Positions 31,695 to 43,048 of a stretch of 64,000 nt of DNA are shown here, piece after piece. The translations under genes and the position numbers were made by a program. The first letter of the stretch is position 1, and every line of letters begins with the position of its first letter. This stretch comes from Isochrysis galbana (taxonomy: Eukaryota; Haptophyta; Isochrysidales; Isochrysidaceae), in contig CM030945.1 of the NCBI GenBank assembly GCA_018136815.1, forward strand, positions 2,052,091 to 2,116,090. The letters are read 5' to 3'. Below the pieces are notes generated by a model. The model did not search any database. It was not told the origin of the DNA and saw only the letters and a program-made list of their open reading frames with translations.

Positions 31695-33096
31695 TGTTGT
31701 ATTCCTGCCCATCTGAAGGCTGTAGGCATGAATATTCGTGTAAGGTACGCGCTCACAATTACAATTGAACAGTTCCCCGTGTTGCCACTGACGCACAAGA
31801 CACACAGATTCGGATTCCCCATGGTCTCAAGTCCAGGTTTGCAGGTTTTGGTCTCGAAATTTGCGATTCGAATTTTGTTTTTGCTGCTACTTTAATTGTT
31901 GGCTCGTTTAAGGTAATAAACCGGCATGACTTCGACTTCTCGTTCCGCAGTTGCTCTGCGAGACTCTCTCTCTCTCTCTCTCTCTCCGTCCTCCTCTCCT
32001 CGGCCGACGGAGGGAAGTTTCGTCCAAAACATTCTCCGGTCCCAGGATGTTCCGTGGGGGTCTCTCTGCGCTCCGCGAGGGAAAGGACGCGATCTCGCTC
32101 CGAGATCACCCTCGCGCCCTCCCACGCTGCCCCGCCGTGCCCTCGGTCCCTCGCCCCCGCGGCAGGTTCTTCCTCTCGGCGTGCCATCCGTCGCCTCCGG
32201 CCGTTATATTATTCCCCCCCCCGCGCGAGGTTCTTCTCCTCCGCGCGCGGTTCGTTTCCTCCGGCCGTCGTTCGTTCCCCCCCCGCGCGCGCTGTTTCCC
32301 CCCCCTCGCTTCGATTCCTCTCGCGATTCCTTCGATGATTGCCTCCATCTCGTCCGTTCTTCTTCGCGATTCTCGCGGAGGGGGTACCGATGTTTAACGT
32401 TAGTTTCGCCGCGTTTTCGGTGAAAGAAGGGAAGAACGAATGGCACGCGCCCCGCGTCTCGCGTCTTGTTTCGTCGCCCCTTGCTCGTCGCTTGTCTAGA
32501 AGGTCTCTCTGCACATCGCCTTCTTCCCCCCGCGCGAGTTTGGACCTCTCCTCGACCCTCCGCGTTGGCTTCAGCGGACGAGTTTTCACTTTAACGATAG
32601 TTTGAACCCTTCGTTTGCGTAGTTTTGCGCTCTCTTTCCGTATTTCTTCGCGCATGACGAGCGATCGCGACCTCAGCCTTTGTCGCACGGGGAGGGGTTT
32701 GTTTATCGTATGATTCCGGAGTTGTTTACGTTAGTTTTCTGAGCCCAAGGACTTTGGTTTTTGGTTTCTTGTGAGTGGTTTTTGTAGCAACTTCGTCGAG
32801 TCCCACCGTGTTCCCAAGCGAGTCCCCCCGAGTTCCCGAGTCTATACCCCGAGTCAACGAGTCAATACAAGCCAAGCACGCGCCTGAGCCACCCCCAGTC
32901 GCCTGCCACCACCTCCCACAAGCCTCCTTCCACACTTCCGCGCCCTCCGTGCGTCGTGCGTCGTGCGTCGATCACCATGCCCGTAGTCACCCCCGAGGAA
33001 AGCTCCATGAGCTCCCCGCAAGAACCGCATTCCGCGCTAGCTGCCGGCGCGCCCTCGCAGGCCATCTCCAAGAGTGAGATGAGCCTTGCTCTGACA
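31695..33096 (+). repeat. 5' LTR of the chromovirus
   Basis: 1402 bp, TG...CA ends, nearly identical to 51421-52824. It contains a short (CT)n tract near 31965-31986. Unusually, the gag start codon (32977) lies inside the LTR, so its last 120 nt are coding in the 5' copy. Confidence 0.95.
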
Positions 33097-35751
33097 AGCA
33101 CAAAATCTTCGCTCGCGCCTTCGGCTCCGGTCGTCACGTCGAGTTCTTTCCTTGAAAAATCTTCATTGTCCCCGCGTCATGAGCCCGTCTCTTCCTCTTC
33201 TATTCTCGAACCGTTCGGGTCGAAGTCTCCCGAGGAAGAGAGCCTCGTGGGACCCCTCCCTTCTTCAGAAGAGAGCCCTCCCGAGCCAGTTCCCCCCTCC
33301 TCTCGCCTCTCCGCGCCGATGGTCGAAGTTCCGCCGCCTCCGCGGGCCTCTACTCACACCCCGTCAACTGGAGCTGGAATGGGTCCTATAGCCTCGTCCG
33401 TTGCTCCACCGGCGGCCTTTCCTCTCCTTTCTTTCGCTGATCCTTTGCCAAGTGTTCCTTCCTCTCTCAATCCCTCTGTGGTTGATGCTGAAGATGATGT
33501 GGATTCCGTCCGGTCCCTCCCTCCTTTCGAGCCCCCACCATATGAAGAGTTTGAGTTTGTTCCACCCCCGTCGACGTACTCGTACCCCAAACGTAACTTC
33601 GTTCCACCTCCGACCGCCACCGTCGGCGCCGCCCAAATCATGGACCAACAAGTCCAGATCGAGGCTCTCCGCGGCGCTGTCGACCGCCTTGAGTCCTCTA
33701 CCCTCCAAGCCGCCCAACGCCACGAAGAATTTCAGCGGGAGGTGGGGTCTACCTTCAACACGATACTCAACATTCTACAGGGCCAAGCGGGCACCACGAC
33801 TTCGTCTCGAGTCGAAACTTCGCCACCGCTTGTGGAAGAAGGAGACAACTCCATTGGTGCTCCTCAGGCCTCGGTGAAGTTCCCTTCTCAACCTTTGCCC
33901 GCCGCGCCGTCCTCCATTCTACCGAATTCGATTTCCGATCCCGGACCCAATACGCCTGTTCCTATCCCGTCTGCCAAGCCTGTTTCTGATCCCCAACCTC
34001 CACCCACCGTCGCGGGCCTCCGTTCGCTTCCAAATCCGGCGGCTCGGCGCCATCCCGTCGATCCAAGCCTCGCCGGTGATGTTTCTGAGCGAGAGGTCAT
34101 CCTAGCCTCGTGGAACCAACTGTTTAAGGATGCCGCCTACGAGGTAGCCTCTCTCTACAGGAAGTCCGACGATTTCGAGCTCATCCACGCCATTCTCAAC
34201 GGCGGCCTCTCTCGAGCCGGCAATGTTTGGCACTACCGCGTGTTTTTCGAGGAGGAGCACGTGACCAAGTGGGCTCGGAGCCGCTTCTTCCTCGACCGGA
34301 TCCTCCATCACCAAGTCCGAATGGGCAAAGAGCTTTCCGAGATCAAGTTCCCGAAGGGCCTGGCCTCGGACAACGTCCAGACAGCGGCCACCTCCTGGAA
34401 TGATTTTCGTCTGTCCTTCATCAAGCCGCTCGAGCGCGCCCTCTCGCTCGGCTGCGACCACCGTGAAATCTTTACATCCTTGCTAGCGGCCGCCAACTTG
34501 TGCACCACCGGCAACCAAAGGATCTACGCCTTCCTCCTCGATCTCGCCGAAGACCCGGTCCTCTCTCTCAACCCCGCGCTGGCCTGCGACGTGCTTCTCC
34601 GCAAGTGCGACGCCACCTTCGCGGCCAACGTGCCCGGCTTCGCCAAAGACTCAGCCTCCATGGAGTGGGACAGGCTCGTAGCCCGTGAAGCCGGCTCCGA
34701 TCTCTTAGAGTTATCCAAGAATTTGGTGCGCGCGTACGTCCGCAAGATGGGTGACGCGAAGGTGGATGCCACGACGGTCTGGGACCACCCAAACATGTCG
34801 CACGATATCAATCAACGATTCGAGTCCATCATTCGGAACGATAAGGTCGACGCGGCTCGCGGCGTGGATAACGCGACCAAGTTTGGCGAGTGTCTTGCAA
34901 AGACTCGCTTCCGCGTCGAGAACCACGAGCTCCCTCGCTCGGCCCTTTCGTGCGTCAACTTATGCCAGCGCTACCTGAGCCCGTACGAACAGGCCCGTGC
35001 TGGCCAACAACAAATGTCGGTCACGGTCGCCGCCGTGACGCCGCCGGCGAGTACTTCCAAGGCCACAAAGACCGCCAAGGTTGCTAAGGCTGCCTCTAAC
35101 CCCGCGGACACTACGGCTTCGATGGTCGCCGCCGTCCAAGCGGCGGTGGCCGAGGCATTAAAATCGCCAAACAACAACTCGAACCGCAAGGCGACTGGCG
35201 CTGACAACCGTCGGGCTCCGCCTCCGCCTACGAATTACTCCGCATCGTCTCCGCTACCGGACGCACTTCTTGACCGTCCTCTCGGCAAAAGCACGTCTTC
35301 TCGTCGCCAATGTGACCCCCCTCCGAACGGCCTTGGACTTCCGGCCGATTCGGGCCTCTCGGAATGGGATCCAGGTAGCTGGTCTCGAGCGCGAGCCCGC
35401 TTCTGGCAAATTTCTCGTTACGCGGGTCACCCGGCCCTTCGCGCGGCGCTCACGCGCTGCCGTCCCTCGGATGCCACCATGACGGCGCCGCGCCTCGACG
35501 ACTTAGACCGCGACGTCAAAGAGTGGACCGACGCCAACGGCTGTGCGTACTGCGCCTTTCGTCCCCGGGCTCCATCGGGTACGCCCGAGGCAGACCTGTG
35601 GAAATATGGCACGGGCGACGGAGCTCATAACCCCGTCGTTTGCCAACCATACATTCGTTTTCTCTGCGAAGGCGGTGGTGGCGAGTGTGGTAACGACCCA
35701 GAAGTCCACCGCCGCCTCCGCACGATGGTCGTTCTCCGTCCGGCCCAGTAG
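32977..35751 (+). CDS. gag: Gag-like protein of the chromovirus
   Basis: 924 aa from the ATG in CACCATGCCC at 32977, inside the 5' LTR, to TAG at 35749-35751. The N-terminal third is Ser/Pro/Glu-rich. The middle (about 34080-34980) is helical and likely the capsid region, including WHYRVFFEEEHVTKW and LIHAILNGGLSRAG. A Lys/Ala-rich segment follows. No CCHC zinc knuckle is visible; a Cys-containing C-terminal region (GCAYCAF, ECGNDPEVHRR) may substitute. The pol frame continues in the same register after the TAG, with 29 codons before the next ATG. It would coat the RNA in virus-like particles. Confidence 0.8.
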   Translation: MPVVTPEESSMSSPQEPHSALAAGAPSQAISKSEMSLALTSTKSSLAPSAPVVTSSSFLEKSSLSPRHEPVSSSSILEPFGSKSPEEESLVGPLPSSEESPPEPVPPSSRLSAPMVEVPPPPRASTHTPSTGAGMGPIASSVAPPAAFPLLSFADPLPSVPSSLNPSVVDAEDDVDSVRSLPPFEPPPYEEFEFVPPPSTYSYPKRNFVPPPTATVGAAQIMDQQVQIEALRGAVDRLESSTLQAAQRHEEFQREVGSTFNTILNILQGQAGTTTSSRVETSPPLVEEGDNSIGAPQASVKFPSQPLPAAPSSILPNSISDPGPNTPVPIPSAKPVSDPQPPPTVAGLRSLPNPAARRHPVDPSLAGDVSEREVILASWNQLFKDAAYEVASLYRKSDDFELIHAILNGGLSRAGNVWHYRVFFEEEHVTKWARSRFFLDRILHHQVRMGKELSEIKFPKGLASDNVQTAATSWNDFRLSFIKPLERALSLGCDHREIFTSLLAAANLCTTGNQRIYAFLLDLAEDPVLSLNPALACDVLLRKCDATFAANVPGFAKDSASMEWDRLVAREAGSDLLELSKNLVRAYVRKMGDAKVDATTVWDHPNMSHDINQRFESIIRNDKVDAARGVDNATKFGECLAKTRFRVENHELPRSALSCVNLCQRYLSPYEQARAGQQQMSVTVAAVTPPASTSKATKTAKVAKAASNPADTTASMVAAVQAAVAEALKSPNNNSNRKATGADNRRAPPPPTNYSASSPLPDALLDRPLGKSTSSRRQCDPPPNGLGLPADSGLSEWDPGSWSRARARFWQISRYAGHPALRAALTRCRPSDATMTAPRLDDLDRDVKEWTDANGCAYCAFRPRAPSGTPEADLWKYGTGDGAHNPVVCQPYIRFLCEGGGGECGNDPEVHRRLRTMVVLRPAQ

Positions 35752-35838
35752 GTCGTCGGCGGGGCCCACGTCCGCGTTGTTACCCCGCTACCAGTCCAGG
35801 GTAGTGGGCCCGAACGCCACCCACCAAAAGATCGTATT

Positions 35839-38800
35839 ATGCTACGGCCGGGTACTTCTACGGCCTCCAAACAGTACCCCAAGATTCCCCAAGTTCTAGA
35901 CAAGCCCTGCCACCTCCATCCCCCTCTTTCTCCTGCCTCCTCGCCGATTGCCCCTACTTCTCCCAAGGCCGATGATACCATCCTGATTCTCGATATCACG
36001 CACGAGTCCTCCAAACCAAGTCAACCGCTGCCGCTTCTATATCAACTCAAGCCGCTGAACCGCTACTCCACGCCACTTCCCAAGCATCCCCAGTCCAAGA
36101 CCTCACGGTCTACGAAAGTCCAGCCGCCGCAGGCCCAATCCAACCCTCAATCTCTCAAATCAAATTTCGCATGTCCGAGCCACAAAACGTCTCCCGAGTA
36201 CGAGTCCGAGTCCAAGTCACGTTCAGAATTACCCTCTTCGTCTTACGCCACCGCGAGCCCATCTACGAGTCTGAGCCCAGTCCAATCATCACCGGTATCA
36301 CCAGTCTCCATCCCTACGACGATGAAGACGCAGTTCCCCGGTTCTTCCCCACTTTCTTTCGAGTCCGAGTCCGAACCTGTTTTGAGCAAACCCCGTTCTG
36401 AGCCATCCGAGTCCGAGTCCGAGTCCGAGTTTACAACGTCACCGAGTCCTACCACGCGGTCGACCGCAGGATTAACGGAGCTCCAGCCACCCACTGAGCC
36501 TCCGACGACCACTCCTTCCGGGGGAGTGTTCACCTTCGGTCCTCCGCGCCCCGAGTCCGAGTCATTTGGAATCTCCGGTCACGTCCAGAATTCCAACCAC
36601 ACCCGAGCCCCGTTTCACGAGCCACCGCGTATTGAGTCCAAACACAAGCTGACGCCGGAGCCCTCGGCGACAGCCACTGTGTCCTTGTCCGAGCCACCGT
36701 TCCGAGTCTCGCCGCAGCCGGCCTGCCACTCCAGCAAGCTGCACGCCGCCGAGCCGATCCCTTCCGTTTCCGTTCCGAGTCCGAGTCCAATTGCACAAGA
36801 CAGTGCATCCCGAGCCCGCGTAATCAAGCCCGTCACCGAGTCCGAGATTACGGCCGCACCGAGCCAACCGGTGCTGGCCACCGTGCCCCTATTGTCATCA
36901 CAAGCGTCCGCTTCGTCCTCATCGACGGTTGCGACGCCAGGGGGCTTCACCTTTGGGCCGGCCCCGTCCGTTCCCATTTCGAAAATTAGCCCTGTTTTTG
37001 GCGTCCAGCACGCTAGGAACGACGAGTCCGAGTCCGAGCACAAATCAACGTCACCGCGGAGTCCGCGGTCGACCACCGGCGTTCCCACGCCATCCCATCA
37101 GTCAAGAGCCATGGAGGAGCTGGCACAGCCGTCTCCTAGCCTCTCTCAAGTCGCCGAGTCTTCCGAATTCGAGTCTGAATCCGCCGTAATTTTAGCGGTC
37201 CATGCACCCGCTAGCCCGAGCCAAGTCCTCCGAAGAATGCTTCGCATTGCAGAACCTCTTCGGCCACCACCCACACCAGCCGCTGCCGCAGAGCCACCAC
37301 CCTGGCCTCAGCCTTCCCCGCAGCCGGCTTCTTCGACAGCCACGTCCCTTCTTTCGCCGGCGCCGACCCCGCCGACGACAGATTGCAACGAAGTCTATGC
37401 CTGGCCCGATTCCTCTCCCGACGTGACCATGGAGAGTGACCACAACTCCCTTGCACGTCGAGGAACGGCCGCCTCCCAAACCGAGCTTCTACGCCCATTG
37501 AGCCAGCCCAACCGAGTCTCTAAGCCATGTCCTTCATGTCTCTCACCGGTGGTCTCGCGGCCGCGGCGTCCGTCGCCGCAATCCGACACCCCACTTCTCC
37601 GAGTTTCTTCGTCAATCCCGTCCTCCGAGCCTGTCTCCACGTCGTCGATATCCGAGTCTACTTCCATTCGTCCTACGTCGCCGCGGCCACCGGTCGCAGC
37701 CTCCAAGCACTGCCTGCCTCTCGATACCACTGCCACCGCCATCATGCGCGTGGCAGCGATCAATGCGTCCGCGATCCAGTCCTTCGATTCCTCTCGAAAC
37801 AACTCCGATGTCGGCACCCGCGATGATACCCCGTCACCCGCTCTCCACGCTCTCGCCTCTCTTCGTGCACGAGCGAGCGGCTCTGCGGTGGTATTACCTC
37901 GGCACCTCACGGAGGCAGCCCAAGAGCTCCGCCGGCCGCGCAGTGGCACCTTAGCCTCGCCTGCCGCCGCGCTACCCAAGCACTTCGATGAGCTTTGCGC
38001 TGAGCTCACGAAGACGAGTCAACAAGTCCAAGACGGGCTGACTTCTGGCTGTCACGCCCCACGAGTTCTCGTCGTTGGTGAGACTAGCGGCGTCGTCTCC
38101 TCCATGTTCCTACTCGCCGGAGCTGATGTAGCTACGTGCGATTTATATCCTTCCGAGATTGACTACGTGCCCCACTTCCAAGGCGACGCGCTTCATGTCC
38201 AAAACCTAGGTTGGGACCTAGTCATCGCCCACCCGCCCTGCACGTACCTCTCCGCCGTCAGCAGCCAATGGCTTTCCCAAGAACCCGGACGTCGTGCCGC
38301 TCTTGAGTCGGCCGCCCGCGTCTTCAAGTCAATGGCCTCCGCCACTGCTCCGTTTGTAGCGGTTGAGAACCCTCGGATGCATGCGGAAGCTCGCCGTTTA
38401 GTCGGGGGGTTGACCCCGACCCAATTCGTCCAACCCTGGGAGCACGGCACTGGACACCAGAAAGCCACCGGGTTGTACCTCACCAAAGGGCTGCCGCCCC
38501 TCCAGCCAACTTGCGTCGTGGATGGCCGTGAGTCGGCCATGGCTAACCTCTCTCCTTCACCGCACCGTGGCGCTCTTCGCAGCCGCACCTACGTTGGTGT
38601 AGCTGGAGCGATGGCGATCCATTGGATGCCTGTTCTTCTTCGACATTTGAGTCAACAGCGAGACCAGACGTCGACGAAGAAATTGTCCGCGTTAGAGCTA
38701 CTCGCTTGCGCGCGGTGCAGCCTATTGGACCGGCCTTCACTTAGCTCGACCGAGGCTACCGCTACGAGCCGTGGTCGGCTCTTCATCGTTATGAGAGGGG

Positions 38801-41800
38801 GAGGGAAACTAGTGAAGTTTCTTCCGACCCCGTTGTTTCCCGTCCAGCTACTCCCGAGTCAGACAACCACGAAGACCAAAAAGAAACCCACGATAACCAC
38901 GACAACGACACGCCACTCCACGCCTCCGAGTCTACTCTCCACGACCCATTCTCTCCATGGACCGCCCCGCCTCCGGCACGCGCGAGCTCGCCGCGTCCGA
39001 CGACGCCGACGACTCTCCGGAAGCGGCGCCAACAATGGCAATCATTCGGAGTGAACGGGGACCAGAAATGGTCCAACGTCACGCTCGAAACCGCTGACGA
39101 AATAAGAGCGCAAGCTCTAGCCGGACGAGGCGCCGACGAGGAATCCAACCTCGCCGCTGCCGTCCGAGCGCCGATCGAGTTCGTGGAAGCCAAAGGCATC
39201 CGCGCCGAAGAGCTAGCCTCATTAGTTCGAAGACCCAAGACAGAAGCCCAAGCTCGTCTCGAGAAAGACTGGGAAAAGATGTCCGACCACCCGAGGCACC
39301 CCACCGACAAGAGAGGCCTGGGATACACTAGTCCCAAGCTATCACCCTGCACCGCTACCAACGAGGACGACGCCTCTAGACCCTCTGCCACGATAGCGGC
39401 AGTCGGATACCCGAAGAGACGACGACTACTGACGACGAATTCACCCGAGCAACCACGCTGTCGACCAACCCCGTCCCCGTCCGACACCATCGCACACGTG
39501 ACCGCGCACCGACCGGATAGCGTCGTGGATACCCTACCATCTGCCTACCCAAGGCATTGCCTATATGTTCGAGACCTAGTGGTCTGCCGCTCCGGCGAGG
39601 CTACCGGCAAAGAAGGAGTTATCTTAGCCGACTCCGCTCTCACGGTCAACAGCACACTCGCTGACACCGGAGCTGGCCCGTCGGTCGTGACCACTTCCCT
39701 CTTGTCCAGCCTACCCAAAGACGCATGCGTCGAGCGGCTGCCACAAGCCGTAGTGACACCGCTTCACGGTCCGGACGGCCTGCCTCTTATCACGCGAGGC
39801 AAGGCTCGAATCGTCTTCTCCGTCGGTGGATTTCTCTTTCGTCATACGTTCATGGTGATTGAAGGCAACCCGATGCTGCTGCTCGGGAACGACTTCTTAG
39901 CCACGCACGCCGCTTCGATTCAGCTCGCCTCCGACAGCGCGGACGGCTCTATCACCCTCGGTGCTCCATCCACGGTGGCTCCTCTTGAGGTTAATGGCAG
40001 TCCAAGCCCCGACGCCCCGCCGATCTTTCGCGTCTCGACGTCACCGATAGCGATGGTCCCTGTCAGCCTGACTTGTGCACAAGTCTGTCCGACCTCCGCG
40101 AACCCAATTACGACTGACTTCTTCCGAGGGCCTCAGGCCGCCGAAAACGACAACCAGCTAGTCTCCGAGCCTCTCTTCAACACGGCCGATGAGTTTGCCG
40201 CCAAAGCGCCGGCATCATGTGGCTCCGAGTACCTCCTATATACCCACGAACCTATCACGATCCCGGCCTATCATCGGGCAACGTTTCACGTCCGAATTCC
40301 GCTAGCTCTTCGAGAACACGAAGACTGCGCCATGCTCGTGGACCGACTCCTACGCGTGAAACGATCGATAGCTCTCCTCTCGTCATTCCCCAAGTAGAGA
40401 GGTCGAACTCCGACCACACCATCGCGATTACGGTGGTCAATACTGACCCCAAACCTCTACATCTTCCGTCGTTCCATCCTGTAGCTTCGTTACAGGTTCG
40501 ATTCAAGATTCACGCTGGAACTTATCGCCGCGTCGGTGACGTTAACTCGCCGGATGTGATTGAGTCGCTCGACGAGGACCAATGTAAGCTCCTCGAGGCA
40601 GCCAAGATCGACCCCGAGGGCCGTCTCTCGATGCCCCAACGTGAACAAGTTCGTCGTCTACTGGCCCGACGTATCGCTGCTTTCGCAATTGACCCGACCA
40701 ACCCGAATCACACTCACGTGATGGAGGTAGAGCTACCGCTCAACCCCGGAGCCGAAGCTCACCGCCACGCACCGTCTAGAGTTGGACGAGAGGGTGAGAA
40801 GATCATAGAGGACGAAGTTTGCAAGATGGAGTCCGCGGGCATCATTAGGAAATCAAATTCGTCGTGGGCCTCTCGAGTCGTGCTAGTCACTAAGAAGGAT
40901 GGCTCCGTACGTTTCTGCGTAGATTATCGCGACGTCAACTCCAAGCTTCGTCTAGAGGACAGCCCTCTTCCCCTCACGGTAGAAGCCATCGACCGATTGT
41001 CGTCCGGCCAAGGCAACCTTGATTCTCTATTCCTTTGCACCCTGGACCTGGCATCTGGTTTCTGGGGTATACCGATCAAAGAGTCCGATAAACATATCAC
41101 CGCGTTCACTACTCATCGCGGCAAGTACGAGTTCAATTACTTGCCTTTTGGTGTTCAATCCGGTCCCTCGTATATGTGCCGCCTCATGGACGCCGTTCTC
41201 GGTGGGCTGGCATGGGAGATTTGTATGCCATACTTGGATGATGTCGGCGCCTGGTCGACAGGCGTAGGTGACTCGCTGCAGGCCAGGGAAGAGTCGTCAT
41301 TCCAACAAATGTTACACCGTCTTGATCTTGTCTTGGAACGTCTCATCTGGGCGGGCCTCACTTGCAAGATGTCGAAATGCGTTTCTTTGCCACCTCGGCT
41401 GAATATCTCGGCCACGTTGTTTCGCGTGAAGGTCTTCGGATGGATCCCAAGAAAGTGGAAGCCGTCTCGAAAATCGACCCTACCCAAATCAACTCTATCG
41501 AAGCCGTCCGTTCTTTCCTTGGACTGTGCTCGTACTACCGCCCGTTTTATACGCCGTTTTGCGATCCGTGCAGCGCCGTTAACCGCTCTCACGCGGAAAG
41601 GGTGCGATGTCCCGGTCGAGTCGCAAACAGAAGCCTGTCGCCAGCTATCGAAGATCTCAAGCAAGCTATCTGTGAAGAACCGTACTCGCACCTCCTCGAG
41701 ACGACCGTCCTTTCCTCGTTAAGACCGACGGTGCTAGCAAGCTCGGCATCGCCGGCGTCCTTGCTCAGAAAGACGACGAAGGGAGAGAGCGCGTTGTTGC

Positions 41801-41876
41801 ATACTACGGTCGTAGTTTGAGTCCGGCTGAGCGCCATTGGACAGTTACTGAAATCGAACTTCTAGCAGCGCTAGAA
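35839..41876 (+). pseudogene. pol: First copy of the pol polyprotein, frameshifted and cut by the gap
   Basis: Nearly identical to 43049-49093 but with several 1-3 nt differences that break the frame, for example near 38761, 39410, 40347, 41386, 41543 and 41690. Most are missing or extra bases in homopolymers. The copy ends at the N gap, mid RNase H. The error pattern and the exact 100-N gap suggest an unpolished, overlapping contig end, not a true tandem copy. Confidence 0.8.
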
Positions 41877-41976
41877 NNNNNNNNNNNNNNNNNNNNNNNN
41901 NNNNNNNNNNNNNNNNNNNNNNNNNNNNNNNNNNNNNNNNNNNNNNNNNNNNNNNNNNNNNNNNNNNNNNNNNNNN
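41877..41976. other. Assembly gap, 100 N
   Basis: Exactly 100 N, the usual placeholder for a gap of unknown size. Sequence left of it matches 49092; sequence right of it restarts at the equivalent of 34765. Confidence 0.99.
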
Positions 41977-42961
41977 GATGCCACGACGGTCTGGGACCAC
42001 CCAAACATGTCGCACGATATCAATCAACGATTCGAGTCCATCATTCGGAACGACAAGGTCGACGCGGCTCGCGGCGTGGATAACGCGACCAAGTTGGCGA
42101 GTGTCTTGCAAAGACTCGCTTCCGCGTCGAGAACCACGAGCCCCTCGTTCGGCCCTTTCGTGCGTCAACCTCTGCCAGCGCTACCTGAGCCCGTACGAAC
42201 AAGCCCGTGCTGGCCAACAACAAATGTCGGTCACGGTCGCCGCCGTGACGCCGCCGGCGAGTACTTCCAAGGCCACAAAGACCGCCAAGGTTGCTAAGGC
42301 TGCCTCTAACCCCGCGGACACTACGGCTTCGATGGTCGCCCGCCGTCCAAGCGGCGGTGGCCGAGGCATTAAAATCGCCAAACAACAACTCGAACCGCAA
42401 GGCGACTGGCGCTGACAACCGTCGGGCTCCGCCTCCGCCTACGAATTACTCCGCATCGTCTCCGCTACCGGACGCACTTCTTGACCGTCCTCTCGGCAAA
42501 AGCACGTCTTCTCGTCGCCAATGTGACCCCCTCCGAACGGCCTTGGACTTCCGGCCGATTCGGGCCTCTCGGAATGGGATCCAGGTAGCTGGTCTCGAGC
42601 GCGAGCCCGCTTCTGGCAAATTTCTCGTTACGCGGGTCACCCGGCCCTTCGCGCGGCGCTCACGCGCTGCCGTCCCTCGGATGCCACCATGACGGCGCCG
42701 CGCCTCGACGACTTAGACCGCGACGTCAAAGAGTGGACCGACGCCAACGGCTGTGCGTACTGCGCCTTTCGTCCCCGGGCTCCATCGGGTACGCCCGAGG
42801 CAGACCTGTGGAAATATGGCACGGGCGACGGAGCTCATAACCCCGTCGTTTGCCAACCATACATTCGTTTTCTCTGCGAAGGCGGTGGTGGCGAGTGTGG
42901 TAACGACCCAGAAGTCCACCGCCGCCTCCGCACGATGGTCGTTCTCCGTCCGGCCCAGTAG
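41977..42961 (+). pseudogene. gag: Repeated 3' part of gag after the gap
   Basis: Duplicates 34765-35751 with small indels (for example AAGTTGGCG against AAGTTTGGCG), so the frame is broken until about 42689. It then runs to the same TAG at 42959-42961. Probably the same locus assembled twice. Confidence 0.8.
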
Positions 42962-43048
42962 GTCGTCGGCGGGGCCCACGTCCGCGTTGTTACCCCGCTA
43001 CCAGTCCAGGGTAGTGGGCCCGAACGCCACCCACCAAAAGATCGTATT

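Noticed and set aside
35839-39054. 1071-codon frame as a separate retrotransposon gene
   Set aside because: Same sequence as the start of the 2704-codon frame at 43049; it ends early only because of a one-base deletion near 38761.
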